Shown here: piece after piece, positions 43,806-54,327 of the stretch | Position numbering within the stretch: position 1 is the first letter of the stretch | How the letters are laid out: the number at the start of each line of letters is the position of its first letter | Source of the DNA: Ipomoea triloba | Lineage: Eukaryota; Streptophyta; Magnoliopsida; Solanales; Convolvulaceae | DNA length: 64,000 nucleotides | Direction of reading: 5' to 3' | Assembly: GCF_003576645.1 (NCBI RefSeq) | Contig: NC_044919.1 | Location: forward strand, 31,757,899-31,821,898 | Position numbers and translations under genes: made by a program | Notes under the pieces: model-generated | Databases searched by the model: none | Told to the model about the DNA's origin: nothing | Seen by the model: only the letters and a program-made list of their open reading frames with translations

Positions 43806-46668
43806 ATGGCAGCCGCCCTGGAATGCTGGTCGAGCCGGGCCAGTACGGACGAGGATATGGTGGAGCAAGTCCTCATGAGGACCAGCGACAGATCGGAAGG
43901 CACGCCGGACAACTCTTCCTCTTCATCCGACGCCTGCGCCGTGGCCGCCGCCGGAGCCCTCAAGGAGTCCTCCGCGATGCACAAGCGCTTCCAGAAGCTG
44001 AGCCGCAACGTTTCCGAAGCCATTGCCTCGTTCAAAAACTCGCTTAACCTCGACTCGGTTCGCGAATCGCCCGCCCCGTCTCCCACGGGCCGAACCGAGA
44101 CCTGCCGGAAGCACGTGTGGGCCAGCGTTGTACGGAGCCTCACTCAGCTCTACCCCGGCAGTCAGCTCCCCGAAAAGCTCGTTTCCAATATTCGCAAGCA
44201 TTACGATTCTTTGCCTCTAAGGTTTACTATCCTATCTTACTGTGCTATAGATTTACTTCTTATTTTCCATTTTCCGGTGATTTATTAGGTTTCTTCTTTT
44301 AGCTATGCGCAAGCGGGGTTTGAAATGAAGGAAGTTTTTCTACACATCAAATTGATAGAGCAGGCCTCAATGGAGGATCACCCGGCGATTATGATACAAG
44401 AGGTCTCTGATGACGAACTATTCAGGCTCACGTTTGCTTGTAACTCTTCTATTTCCTGGCCGGCCATGTCCGGGGCACTTGATAGCGCCTCGATTTGTTG
44501 TAAAAAGATACAGATCTTCGAGAAGAAAGGGTTCACATTAGGGGTTGTTTTGCTTTCTGTTCAATCCGGTCAGGAGAAAATGTTCAGAACTCGGATCGAA
44601 ACCGCTATTAAATCCGCTCTCAAGAAGCCAAAAACTATGAAGCTCCCTTTCGGGCTCTGTGGGTGTCAAGAACAGAATACTCGAGGGAGAGAGGTTGGGG
44701 AGATTGAGGATGACTGCAATCAACCTAATTACAAGAATGGAAGCGGGAATTTTAGCCCGAAAATTCAGCTGCAAACACCTTTGCCCAGCTCTTCATTTAT
44801 AGTATCTGTGGATGAATGGCAGACAGTGCAATCTGATGGGGATGAGATTGAGAAGTGGCTTTTGAGTTCCGATATCCTCGAGTTTAGTGATCAGACTGGA
44901 CCTTGCACATTCAAAGGGGTATGCAGGGGGAAGAAGGTTGGAATTGAGAAGCTCAAGGGGTGTGACAAGGGGAATGCATATGAGTTCGAGCTTCGACAAG
45001 ATTTGTTGGAGTTGATGACTTGTGAACACAGGAGCATACTGCATTTTTATGGCCTGTGCATTGATGAAAATCATGGCTTGTGTGTTGTGACTAAGTTAAT
45101 GGAAGGCGGATCCGTTCATAATTTACTCTTGAAAAACAAGAAGCTTCAGCCGAGAGAAATTATGAGGATTGCCAGTGATGTGGCCGAAGGGCTTAAGTTC
45201 ATGAATGATCATGGAGTTGCTTATCAAGATCTTAATACTCAAAAGATCTTGTTAGACAAATACGGGAATGCTTGCTTGGGTGATATGGGAATAGTGGCTG
45301 CTTGCAATAGTACTGGTGAAGCTATGGAGTACGAAACCGATGGGTATAGGTGGCTAGCTCCTGAGGTTTGCTCCCCTACTATGTTCTATCTTTTATTATA
45401 CGTAATCATTTTCGTGTTCAGTATTTGTGAACTTCTTTTTAAACATAGGAAACCGTAATCTTTTGATCTTGCATCATTCATTCTTTACATTTTCTGGCCA
45501 AGACTTTAACTGCAGCCAAGTTAAGCCACTTTTAAATTTAACTTTGGGTTAGAGGTTGTTTTGCACGTACAGTTCAGACCACTAGGCCAGACATCATTGC
45601 AGATGAACCTAGTAGTAACAATTAGTCAATTACACACGAAGTGTTTTGGATGAATTGGTGCCAATTGTCAAAAGCAAATGCATTGTTTTCTTTCATTTTT
45701 CATCATTTCAAGAGTAGTTTTTCACAGGATTATGCAGGACCATACAGAATCTAGCCTAAATGCTGTCTGCTAATAAATCCAATGTTGTAGATGAACTTGA
45801 CTATAATATCTTTTCAAAGACCTGTATATGAGTGACAGATCAGTTAACTATATAGGCACTGCACTGCGACTAGTCATGTACTGATATTAATATGGTAAAT
45901 TGCTAACGACAATTACAGATAGTTATTTGGCTTGTTATACATTTATGATTCACTGTATGACAGAAAGGGCCTTTCTTGGTTCATCTACAGAATGGAACTT
46001 TATGTTATGCATCATTATTTAAGCATGCGCAAGTAATTTTCATTATGTTTTATGCTTTACACCATATGGGACTGTTTGCTTTAGGTGCTTCTTATCTCTA
46101 ATACTTTTGATTATATTGAAAATAAGAATAGTAATCTTGGTTTTTCCCCATAGCAAAAATTCTGAGCTGGCAAACACTTTTATTTTGTGGGGCCATAGTT
46201 TTAATGATGGTAAACAAAAAAGGTTCTCCTATGTGTGCCATTTGTTCCCTCCCCTCGTTCATTTTGTTTTCATCTTTCTTCTGCTTTGTTTATGTTTTTT
46301 TTTTTTTTTTAAATTGTGGTTGGGGGTATGCCTGATTGATAGAGCCATGTTTTTGGTTGTAACAGATCATTGCAGGTGACCCCGAAAATGTTACAGAGTC
46401 GTGGATGAGTAATGTATATAGCTTTGGGATGATACTATGGGAACTAGTAACCGGTGAGGTTGCATATTCCGCCTTTTCGCCAGTGCAGGCTGCTGTTGGA
46501 ATTGCTGCTTGTGGCCTTAGACCTGAAATCCCCAAGGATTGCCCCCAAATGCTGAGATCTTTGATGACGAAATGTTGGAACAATTGCCCTTCAAAGCGTC
46601 CTCAGTTCTCCGAAATTTTAGCAACTTTGACACGTCCTAGCAATAATAGCAACAATAATACTAGGTAA
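43806..46668 (+). CDS. Plant protein kinase-like protein, probable pseudokinase, with plant-specific N-terminal domain
   Basis: Three exons, 43806-44221, 44303-45365 and 46366-46668, with GT-AG joins in frame, give 593 residues. The first about 290 residues are a plant-specific region I do not recognise (KHVWASVVRSLTQLYPGS, SYAQAGFEMKEVFLHIKL and WPAMSGALD are notable). A kinase fold occupies about 325-590. The Gly-rich loop is absent, the VAIK Lys position is Glu (VGIE, E354), HRD is YQD (D448), the loop Asn is not conserved (DLNTQKIL) and DFG is DMG (D466). The WLAPE end of the activation segment and the C-lobe (SFGMILWELVTGE, CWNNCPSKRP) are intact. It is most likely a pseudokinase acting as a scaffold or allosteric partner, in the cytosol since no signal or membrane segment is seen. 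Start chosen at the first in-frame ATG. A possible extra splice at the end (ACTAG/GTAATG) would only replace the last residues. Confidence 0.85.
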
Positions 46669-49600
46669 TGACCTCTTTCCACCTTGTACAAATGTATAAA
46701 GAAGGGGTGTTTCTGTTGGTTTTGCTATCTGGCGAAGATGTATGAAATTAATTTCCTTGTTCTAGTAGAAAAGTATATCTCGTTTTCCTTGGACTCTTGT
46801 GGAAATACTATGTTATTCTTTAGCTTAGCATGACATAACTAAAGGCAATGTCGAAAGTTCACTCTTTTAACATGGAACATTATGCCTTAAAGCACACGCA
46901 TAATGTTTCGTGTTGCAGATGTGACTAGTGGAGTCCAATTATGTTCTCTCCTCGGGTTGCTGTTATTCTTAGTGACCTACCCTTGCTATATTGCAGGTAG
47001 TTAGAATTAATAAGTGCGCAAAAGCAGAAAATGAGAATGAGACTGGAATGATGGCAGACCAACAGGTTTGATTAATTTGGGGGCTTTTGTATGTAGCTTT
47101 TTCTTTTTTGATTTTGTGGTGGGTATCCCTGGGCCCGTGTGAATGACCTCAGGTTTTTGTGTCTCAAAAGAGGAGATTATACTATACACGTAATCCTTCC
47201 CTTTAATAAAGCTCCAACTTTTATCAATATGGACCAGCTTTTGAAGGTGGGTTTGGATGGATGGATTTAACCTTGAGATGTAGAATTCCAAATCTTTTAA
47301 CTTGTTCTCTTTCTATTTGGAATTATTATCGTGCATTTTCCAACTCCATAGAATGTAGATTAAAAGTCAAGGGTCCAGCATATACAGTGCAAGTCTTTCC
47401 TTGGATCTGTCAAATTGGGTTTCTTTCTTTTAGCTGTCACCTAATAGATTCATGCACTGGTGTTCCCACCAGGAGGCTCGGCCTGTCTTCTTGTGACGAG
47501 AGATCTCCTGTTTCCTAACCATCAATAGTTCCAAGTCTAATAGGTTGGAGATGATCAGGACAACCTTGTCTCTAGCCTTCAAATTCAGGCATTTGTTTCA
47601 ATTCATGATTGCAGTAACCTAAGATCTTCTACTCCTGTATCAGATTCTCCTAGGTTGAGAAAGCGCGTCCTATTTAGTCTACACTATCTGTTCATATTCT
47701 TCAGAAGACTGGTCAATGAAGGTTTCTGTTGTGAGAAGGAATGCTTTTGATTTTCCTGTGTTTGAATGCAGGTTATGATTTCCATTGTTGAGACTGAAAC
47801 AGGTTCTGTTCTGTTTGTAGTTTTGTGTGGAATTCCAGTTGCAGTATTCCCTTATCTCCCAGCCACTTCTTTTGACATCCTTTGCATTTTTGTTGGTCTT
47901 TGTTTGATTAGAGAAAAAGAGTGTTAGAAATGTTTCATTAAAGTAAACTTTATGCCTTCCATTAGTCAAAGATCACTTAAAATCATTTGTCCTTAGCACA
48001 ATTAGCGGCTGTCTTGGTGAAACTCATTGAGGTCATTAATTATGACTATGAAACTTAAGATGGTTTGACGGTTGAGAAATATGAATCTTATTCCGGAATA
48101 AATGGAATATGCAGGGAATAAATATAGGTCATGTATGGAGTATGAATTTTCTTTCATTATTTGGTTGGTAGAAGCCTAGAAGGAATAAAATATGTTTCTA
48201 ATACAAAATACAAATTGTTAATGACGAATTAGGCATAACCAAAACTAATAAGAAATTCTTGAAAATTCAAGAGTAGTGATGGGGATTATTCCTCGACATT
48301 CGTGCCTTGCTGATGGTTGGCAGCCGCCCAAGTATGAGAGAAGCTCAGATCGACCTCTTCCGTCCTGGCGGGATCGTTCTCCCGACCTTATCAATAGCTG
48401 AGCACCTCTGGAGAGTAGCGTATGCATATGCTTGTGTAATCATCGTGTCCCGATCCAAGCAGGTCGTGATCGACCTACTGAATTAATTCCAATAGTAAAA
48501 GGCAATACCCTAAGGAGTATTGGGCACGTGGTTAAACCTTCTTGGGCTCCGGCCTGAGCTTGTTTATGGATTCCACGTGCCCTACTTGCTGCAAGATCGG
48601 AACTTGCTCCTTCGACATCCCTATAAATAATACATTTATTGCTAGGAGGGATCTTTTGGCTATTCTTACATGCTAAGTATATGCACGGGCGTCTTTGACT
48701 CATTGTTACGTATTTCGAGTTCCGTAAATTAAACCAACAAGCAAATTACGTAAAGGGGTCGTATTTGGAACCAACCTAGCATCGTATCTTGTAGTTAATA
48801 TTGCCCGTATATCAAGTAGCATAAATACCAAGTTCTCTTGGAATAAGGTTTTCTTTTTGTAAGGGAAATTGCTCATTTTTGAAAATACTATTCATGGAAA
48901 TAAAATTATAAAAAAATAAAATGATTTATTGAACAGTGAAATAAATATTTCGTTTCTAACATGTTTTGTGAATCAAACTTGGTGTAAATGTCTTTTTAAG
49001 GGGTGACAAAGTAGGTAGAACATAATTTTCGTACTTAAAAATCACGAGTTCAATTTTTATCACCACTTTCTTAGTTAAGTTCATTACATAAGGTCTTCAT
49101 TGTGTAGTTTACATTTCTTGTGTGATCTATTAGTTATTTATTAAACATAAGTTGGTGGCCGAGAGTTTTCTTCGTTAAAAAGAAAGAAAGAAAAAAAAAA
49201 AAGAAGATATTTTTCCTCTAAATTTTCTCCTAATATTTTCCTCATGATGTGGCTTAAAATCATTGGTATTCATGACTTGAGTGACCTCATCATTGATTAA
49301 AAAGAAAGTTAATTAATTGTCTAATTAAAAAATGTCATCTAAGGAGAGGAAGATTGGAGGGGCGGATAGTATTACTCATTAAAAAAAACACCTATTGTAC
49401 ATGAATGATTTGAAATCCTACCAAAATGGTATCTATTTGGTCATTTGGTGTCGAATGATGTCTAAACATTTCAAGATGGGTACACTTCAAAAGTCAAAAC
49501 CCAAAAGGGCTGTTACCAAAAGCTTTTATGATTCCAACTTAATTATTACTCCGTACTACTTAGTTCATAATATATAGAGATTAAATTGTTTAAATGACAC

Positions 49601-50431
49601 CTAAACACTACTTAACAGCTACCTAAATTCTTATAAATTAACCTAAAAGTTGCAGATCTGCGTTTATTATTCCCGGACACAGCATATGTGGTGCACAAAG
49701 TTATATGTGGCACCCATTGCTGGGCGATGCCATTATTTATAGGATGCATGCAATTGCATATGCCCAAGTACAAACGCCTACCCCATCGAATTTGGTTGGG
49801 ATACGATAAAATAATAGTATTCTAACTAATCTCGAATAATTATGCTCTAATTTTTGTACGTCTCTATAAATAAAAAAAGTTGAATATGATAAATATATTG
49901 GAGATAAGTGGATGGCAACGCGGGGAGTATATTCTCCATCCCCGTCGTCAAAATCCTGTCAGAGAATTGAAAATAGTTCTTATCCCTATTTGCGCGGGGA
50001 ATTAGGCGAGGACGGGGATTTTCTCTCTCCGATTAACTCTTAATCAAAATGAATAATAAGTATGACAAATAAAATGTGACAGAGAGAGTATTATTTAGAT
50101 TTAATTATTAGAATATACTTCGTACAATAATAATAATAATAATAATAAATTTTAAAATTTTTGAAGTTGGTCTGCGGACCCGTATAAGGCGGGCTAGGAT
50201 TGAAGCATTCTAGTCTAAGGACCGGCCTACAAAAATTACAAGTCGCGGTGTGACAGGCCTAATGGGACAAACTAGTCCGCATTGCCACTTCTATTCCAAA
50301 TGACCTCTCATATTTATAGTGAGATTCAAAGTTCGGACCTCATACTACTGCAAAATCAAGATTTTAGGGTGATAAGTCGAACTAACTGAGTTAGTCGTGT
50401 GGGATTAAGTTGTTGTATAGTGGACCATGGT
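46669..50431. other. Intergenic region, no gene seen
   Basis: The first few hundred bases are the 3' end of the kinase-like gene; a spliced untranslated exon is possible near 46,919. The rest is spacer with a GC-richer LTR-like piece (48,274-48,738), a diverged repeat near 49,050, and a (AAT)n run near 50,127. Confidence 0.5.
48274..48738. repeat. Possible solo LTR or LTR fragment
   Basis: A block of about 465 bases, richer in GC than its surroundings, begins TGATGGGGATTATTCC and ends ACCAACA. It contains a CCCTATAAATAATAC core-promoter-like site near 48,621. This composition and the TG...CA ends resemble an LTR, but no flanking duplication is visible and no internal region follows. Confidence 0.3.
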
Positions 50432-50890
50432 TGTCAAATGAAACTGTAGTGTAATTAAAATGATATTTTAGTGTTGCTAAAATGAAACTATTGTATGTGA
50501 AAAATGAAACTAACAAACAGAGTTCATTCAACAACGTATATTGTTAAATGAAACTGTAGTATAATTAAAATGATACTTTAATGTTGTTAAAATGAAACTA
50601 GTGTGTGTGACAAATAAAACTAAAATCCAGAGTCATACAATAACATATATTGTCAAATGAACGTGGAGTGTAATTAAAATAATACTTTAGCATTATTACA
50701 ATTAAACTAATGTGTGTGGAAAATGAAACTACAAAATAAAGCTCATACAATAATATATATTGTCAAATGAAACTGTAGTATAATTAAAATGATACTTTGG
50801 TAATACTATAATGAAACTAGTGTGTGTGGAAAATAAAACTGAAAAATAGAGCAATATTATCAAATGAAAGTAAAGTATAATTAAAATGAT
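50432..50890. repeat. Tandem array, about 110-bp unit, four to five copies
   Basis: Units begin near 50432, 50542, 50651, 50761 and 50858 with TGTCAAATGAAACTGTAGT or close variants and contain AATTAAAATGATACTTTAG and TGTGTGTGAAAAATGAAACT. The array is bracketed by TGGACCATGG on the left and GACCGTGGTCCACGGTA on the right, which suggests it is the inside of a transposable element. A similar GACTGTGGTCCACGG end occurs at 53,673. Confidence 0.8.
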
Positions 50891-51017
50891 ACTACATACT
50901 TATTTTATGGATCACGTTACTATATAGACCGTGGTCCACGGTAAAATTTGCCTTTGGAATTTGTCCAATTCGATTTTTACAACATTAGATGGAAATATAC
51001 TAGTCCAATAATTATGG

Positions 51018-52171
51018 AAAATTATGCTATGGACCCGGGTCCACCTCACCTTGCAAGGTGGACCCGAGTCCATGTTCACATGTTAGAACTATATGCTCAC
51101 AATTTTAGAACTCTATATCTACAATTGTAGTTCTCAATATACAAAATTACATTACTCAATATTCTTTGAATATAAAGTTATAAAATTGTGAATATTAACT
51201 CGAGTCCCTAGCATAACGAACGAAGAATTAGATGGTTGGGAGTAAGTTAATTGGGCCATCACTTATGCAGTAACGGAAACGCTATGGTCCTATGACATTT
51301 GGGTCAGAAATATATTCGCTGGATTGATTTCAATTCTTTTTAAGAAAGGTAAGATCTTACATTCTAGTTTCTACATCGGAGTGGTTGAATAGACAAATTA
51401 CGGTCCACATGTAAGAATAATGCACTTTATGGTTTTAAAAAAAAATGCATTTTATGTGTTAGAATAATATATTTTATGTGTTAAAATAATAAAATTTCTG
51501 AAGTAAAATAATATACTTGATAAGTTAGAATAATGTATATTATAAGTTATAAACGTGGTTGTTCCAATAAAAATTGGGGTCCTGTGCCATATCTGAATTT
51601 GGGCCCTTTTTTTTCGAGTAATTTCTATATATAAATAATGGTTGTTTAAAAAGTTGTATCAAAATATAAATATTGTATAAAAAATACATATAGAATTTTA
51701 TTTAAAAAGTGACATGCATCATGCACATTTAGACGCAAAATCATCTATCAAACTTTTGATATCAACTTCTTCCAAAAGCTCATTTTCAATGGAGATTAAA
51801 GCTAATCTATTGAGTCTCTCTTGCAACATACTTAATCGTAAGTGAGATTTCAACAATTTCAACTTTGAAAAACTCCTTTCTGCAGAGGCAACAGTAACCG
51901 AGATAGTCAATAATATCCGGTATGCAATAGTAGCATTTGGAAAACAACTCATCTGTTTCAAGAAGAATTGAAGAATTAGTTTAGTTGCGGTCTGCGATCT
52001 ACGAAATTACCGAATTGTGAATTGGGAACTGTTGAATTGTCGAATTTCGTTACGGTATTACCGTATTTTATAGGGTTGGGAATTGAGAATTTGCTAATTG
52101 TCTAATTGAGATGTGTGATTATGATTTATGAAATATAATTGCGGAACGGAATTGGCAATCTTTTTGGATTA

Positions 52172-52227
<56 letters not shown>
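51018..52227. repeat. First copy of a 1,211-bp exact tandem duplication
   Basis: From AAAATTATGCTATGGACCCG at 51018 to the TATATTT before the N at 52228. Every stretch compared by eye is identical to the second copy apart from the length of the TA run. It begins with a hairpin (ATGGACCCGGGTCCACC...CCTTGCAAGGTGGACC) related to the one at 15,897. Confidence 0.9.
51719..51961 (-). pseudogene. hAT transposase C-terminal (dimerisation) domain, truncated, copy 1
   Basis: Eighty codons encode the C-terminal dimerisation domain of hAT transposases. AYRILLTISVTVASAERSFS is the family signature, and the segment continues with SKLKLLKSHLRLSM and ERLNRLALISIE. Everything N-terminal (zinc finger and catalytic core) is missing and stops lie directly upstream. 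A dead fragment. Confidence 0.9.
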
Positions 52228-52228
52228 N
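52228..52228. other. Single N at the duplication joint
   Basis: The unknown base separates TATATATTT (end of copy 1) from AAAATTATGC (start of copy 2). In copy 2 the TA run continues TTTGTTTCTAGAG, so copy 1 simply stops three bases after the run. This is what two overlapping contigs joined end to end would give. Confidence 0.9.
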
Positions 52229-53382
52229 AAAATTATGCTATGGACCCGGGTCCACCTCACCTTGCAAGGTGGACCCGAGTCCATGTTCACATGTTAGAAC
52301 TATATGCTCACAATTTTAGAACTCTATATCTACAATTGTAGTTCTCAATATACAAAATTACATTACTCAATATTCTTTGAATATAAAGTTATAAAATTGT
52401 GAATATTAACTCGAGTCCCTAGCATAACGAACGAAGAATTAGATGGTTGGGAGTAAGTTAATTGGGCCATCACTTATGCAGTAACGGAAACGCTATGGTC
52501 CTATGACATTTGGGTCAGAAATATATTCGCTGGATTGATTTCAATTCTTTTTAAGAAAGGTAAGATCTTACATTCTAGTTTCTACATCGGAGTGGTTGAA
52601 TAGACAAATTACGGTCCACATGTAAGAATAATGCACTTTATGGTTTTAAAAAAAAATGCATTTTATGTGTTAGAATAATATATTTTATGTGTTAAAATAA
52701 TAAAATTTCTGAAGTAAAATAATATACTTGATAAGTTAGAATAATGTATATTATAAGTTATAAACGTGGTTGTTCCAATAAAAATTGGGGTCCTGTGCCA
52801 TATCTGAATTTGGGCCCTTTTTTTTCGAGTAATTTCTATATATAAATAATGGTTGTTTAAAAAGTTGTATCAAAATATAAATATTGTATAAAAAATACAT
52901 ATAGAATTTTATTTAAAAAGTGACATGCATCATGCACATTTAGACGCAAAATCATCTATCAAACTTTTGATATCAACTTCTTCCAAAAGCTCATTTTCAA
53001 TGGAGATTAAAGCTAATCTATTGAGTCTCTCTTGCAACATACTTAATCGTAAGTGAGATTTCAACAATTTCAACTTTGAAAAACTCCTTTCTGCAGAGGC
53101 AACAGTAACCGAGATAGTCAATAATATCCGGTATGCAATAGTAGCATTTGGAAAACAACTCATCTGTTTCAAGAAGAATTGAAGAATTAGTTTAGTTGCG
53201 GTCTGCGATCTACGAAATTACCGAATTGTGAATTGGGAACTGTTGAATTGTCGAATTTCGTTACGGTATTACCGTATTTTATAGGGTTGGGAATTGAGAA
53301 TTTGCTAATTGTCTAATTGAGATGTGTGATTATGATTTATGAAATATAATTGCGGAACGGAATTGGCAATCTTTTTGGATTA

Positions 53383-53422
<40 letters not shown>
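52229..53422. repeat. Second copy of the 1,211-bp duplication
   Basis: It repeats the first copy at a constant offset of 1,211 bases, including the hairpin, the hAT fragment and the intervening unique-looking sequence. The TA run is shorter here (about 37 against 52 bases). The flank on the right is new sequence leading to the E1 promoter. Confidence 0.9.
52930..53172 (-). pseudogene. hAT transposase C-terminal domain, truncated, copy 2
   Basis: Identical in protein sequence to the fragment 1,211 bases upstream, with the same truncation. It is probably the same locus counted twice by the assembly rather than a second insertion. Confidence 0.9.
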
Positions 53423-53427
<5 letters not shown>

Positions 53428-53617
53428 TCTAGAGCAATTGTCAATTGGGTTCAATTTCATCTTGTCACAAATAGTCCAAGCTTTATACATTTAGTCTAAA
53501 TTTTTGTAAACTACATATACATATAAATATTTTTTTTTAAAATATGGGGCCCCCAATTTTTTGGGACCTGTGCGACTGCACATGTTAAACATGTTCAGAT
53601 ACGGCCCTGGTTATAAA

Positions 53618-54327
53618 CATGTATGTTGCAGTGAGTCGTGGGAAAAAGAATAAAATTAATGATACTATTTTTAGACTGTGGTCCACGGTCCATGCAATAA
53701 TTATGATTTGAATCAAGATTCAGGAGCAACGACGTCACTTAATCTCAATCCACGAACGACGCCGTATAAAAGAAACGCGTCTTGTCTCCGGAGCTCCATT
53801 TCCCCGTTATGGTCCATCAGCCACTCTCTCTCTCTCTCTCTGTATCGCCTTCTCCATAGAGGGCCATAGATAAGAAACTATTGTCTCTTCGCAAAACCCT
53901 AACACAAAGCTCTTTTCCCTTCAAATCCCGTAAATACCCTTCGCTCCCCCCTATGAAAATTCTTCACCAAGTTACCCTTCCCCAAGCTAAAATCCAAAAC
54001 CGAAGCCTAACTCAATCACTGCTGCTCTCTTCTCCATCTCCGATTCCATTCCTTTCTTCTCCTCATCTCCAATCGGTACTCTCTCTCTCTCCCTCTCTGT
54101 ATCTCTTTAGATTAATTTTTGTTCTTTGCTTCTTAGATCATCTTAGATTCAATCGATTGACTATGGCACTGTTCACGAGGCGGTGGTGGTGGTTATTTGT
54201 TTTGATGTTACCGATCGTAGCTGGAATTTCGTTCTTGAAATTTCCGGATCTTAATTTGTTGACTACATGCATAGTTTTGATCATTTCTTTGGGTTTTTGT
54301 GGAGGTTTCAGCAGCGTGTTGCACTAT
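53618..54327 (+). other. Promoter and leader region of the E1 gene, with probable leader intron
   Basis: Contains GTGACGTCG-type sequence on the minus strand (plus strand CGACGTCACT near 53,729-53,738), the TATA box, and CT repeats at 53,824-53,841 and 54,081-54,100. CAATCG/GTACTCTC at 54,076 is a plausible donor and TTTCAG/CAGCG at 54,312 a plausible acceptor, which would remove a 237-base leader intron and leave the ATG at 54328 as the first one. Confidence 0.6.
53765..53772 (+). promoter_or_regulatory. Probable TATA box of the E1 gene
   Basis: TATAAAAG stands 563 bases before the ATG at 54328, about 35-60 bases before the leader sequence that includes the first CT repeat. The distance fits a leader with an intron. 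Confidence 0.55.

Larger units (their letters stand above)
51554..53609 (-). mobile_element. hAT element remnant, probably inflated by the duplication
   Basis: The same 8 bases, GTTATAAA, flank the proposed element at 51546-51553 and 53610-53617, as expected for hAT. The right end, reversed, reads CAGGGCCGTATCTGAAC, a good hAT end; the left end is degenerate. The only coding part is the C-terminal transposase domain, present in both copies of the duplication. If one copy is removed as an assembly error the element is about 845 bases. Confidence 0.5.

Noticed and set aside
53881..54327. E1 reading frame extended upstream to 53881
   Set aside because: The upstream part begins without an ATG and contains leader-like CT repeats; only the ATG at 54162 is worth considering and is reported as a finding.
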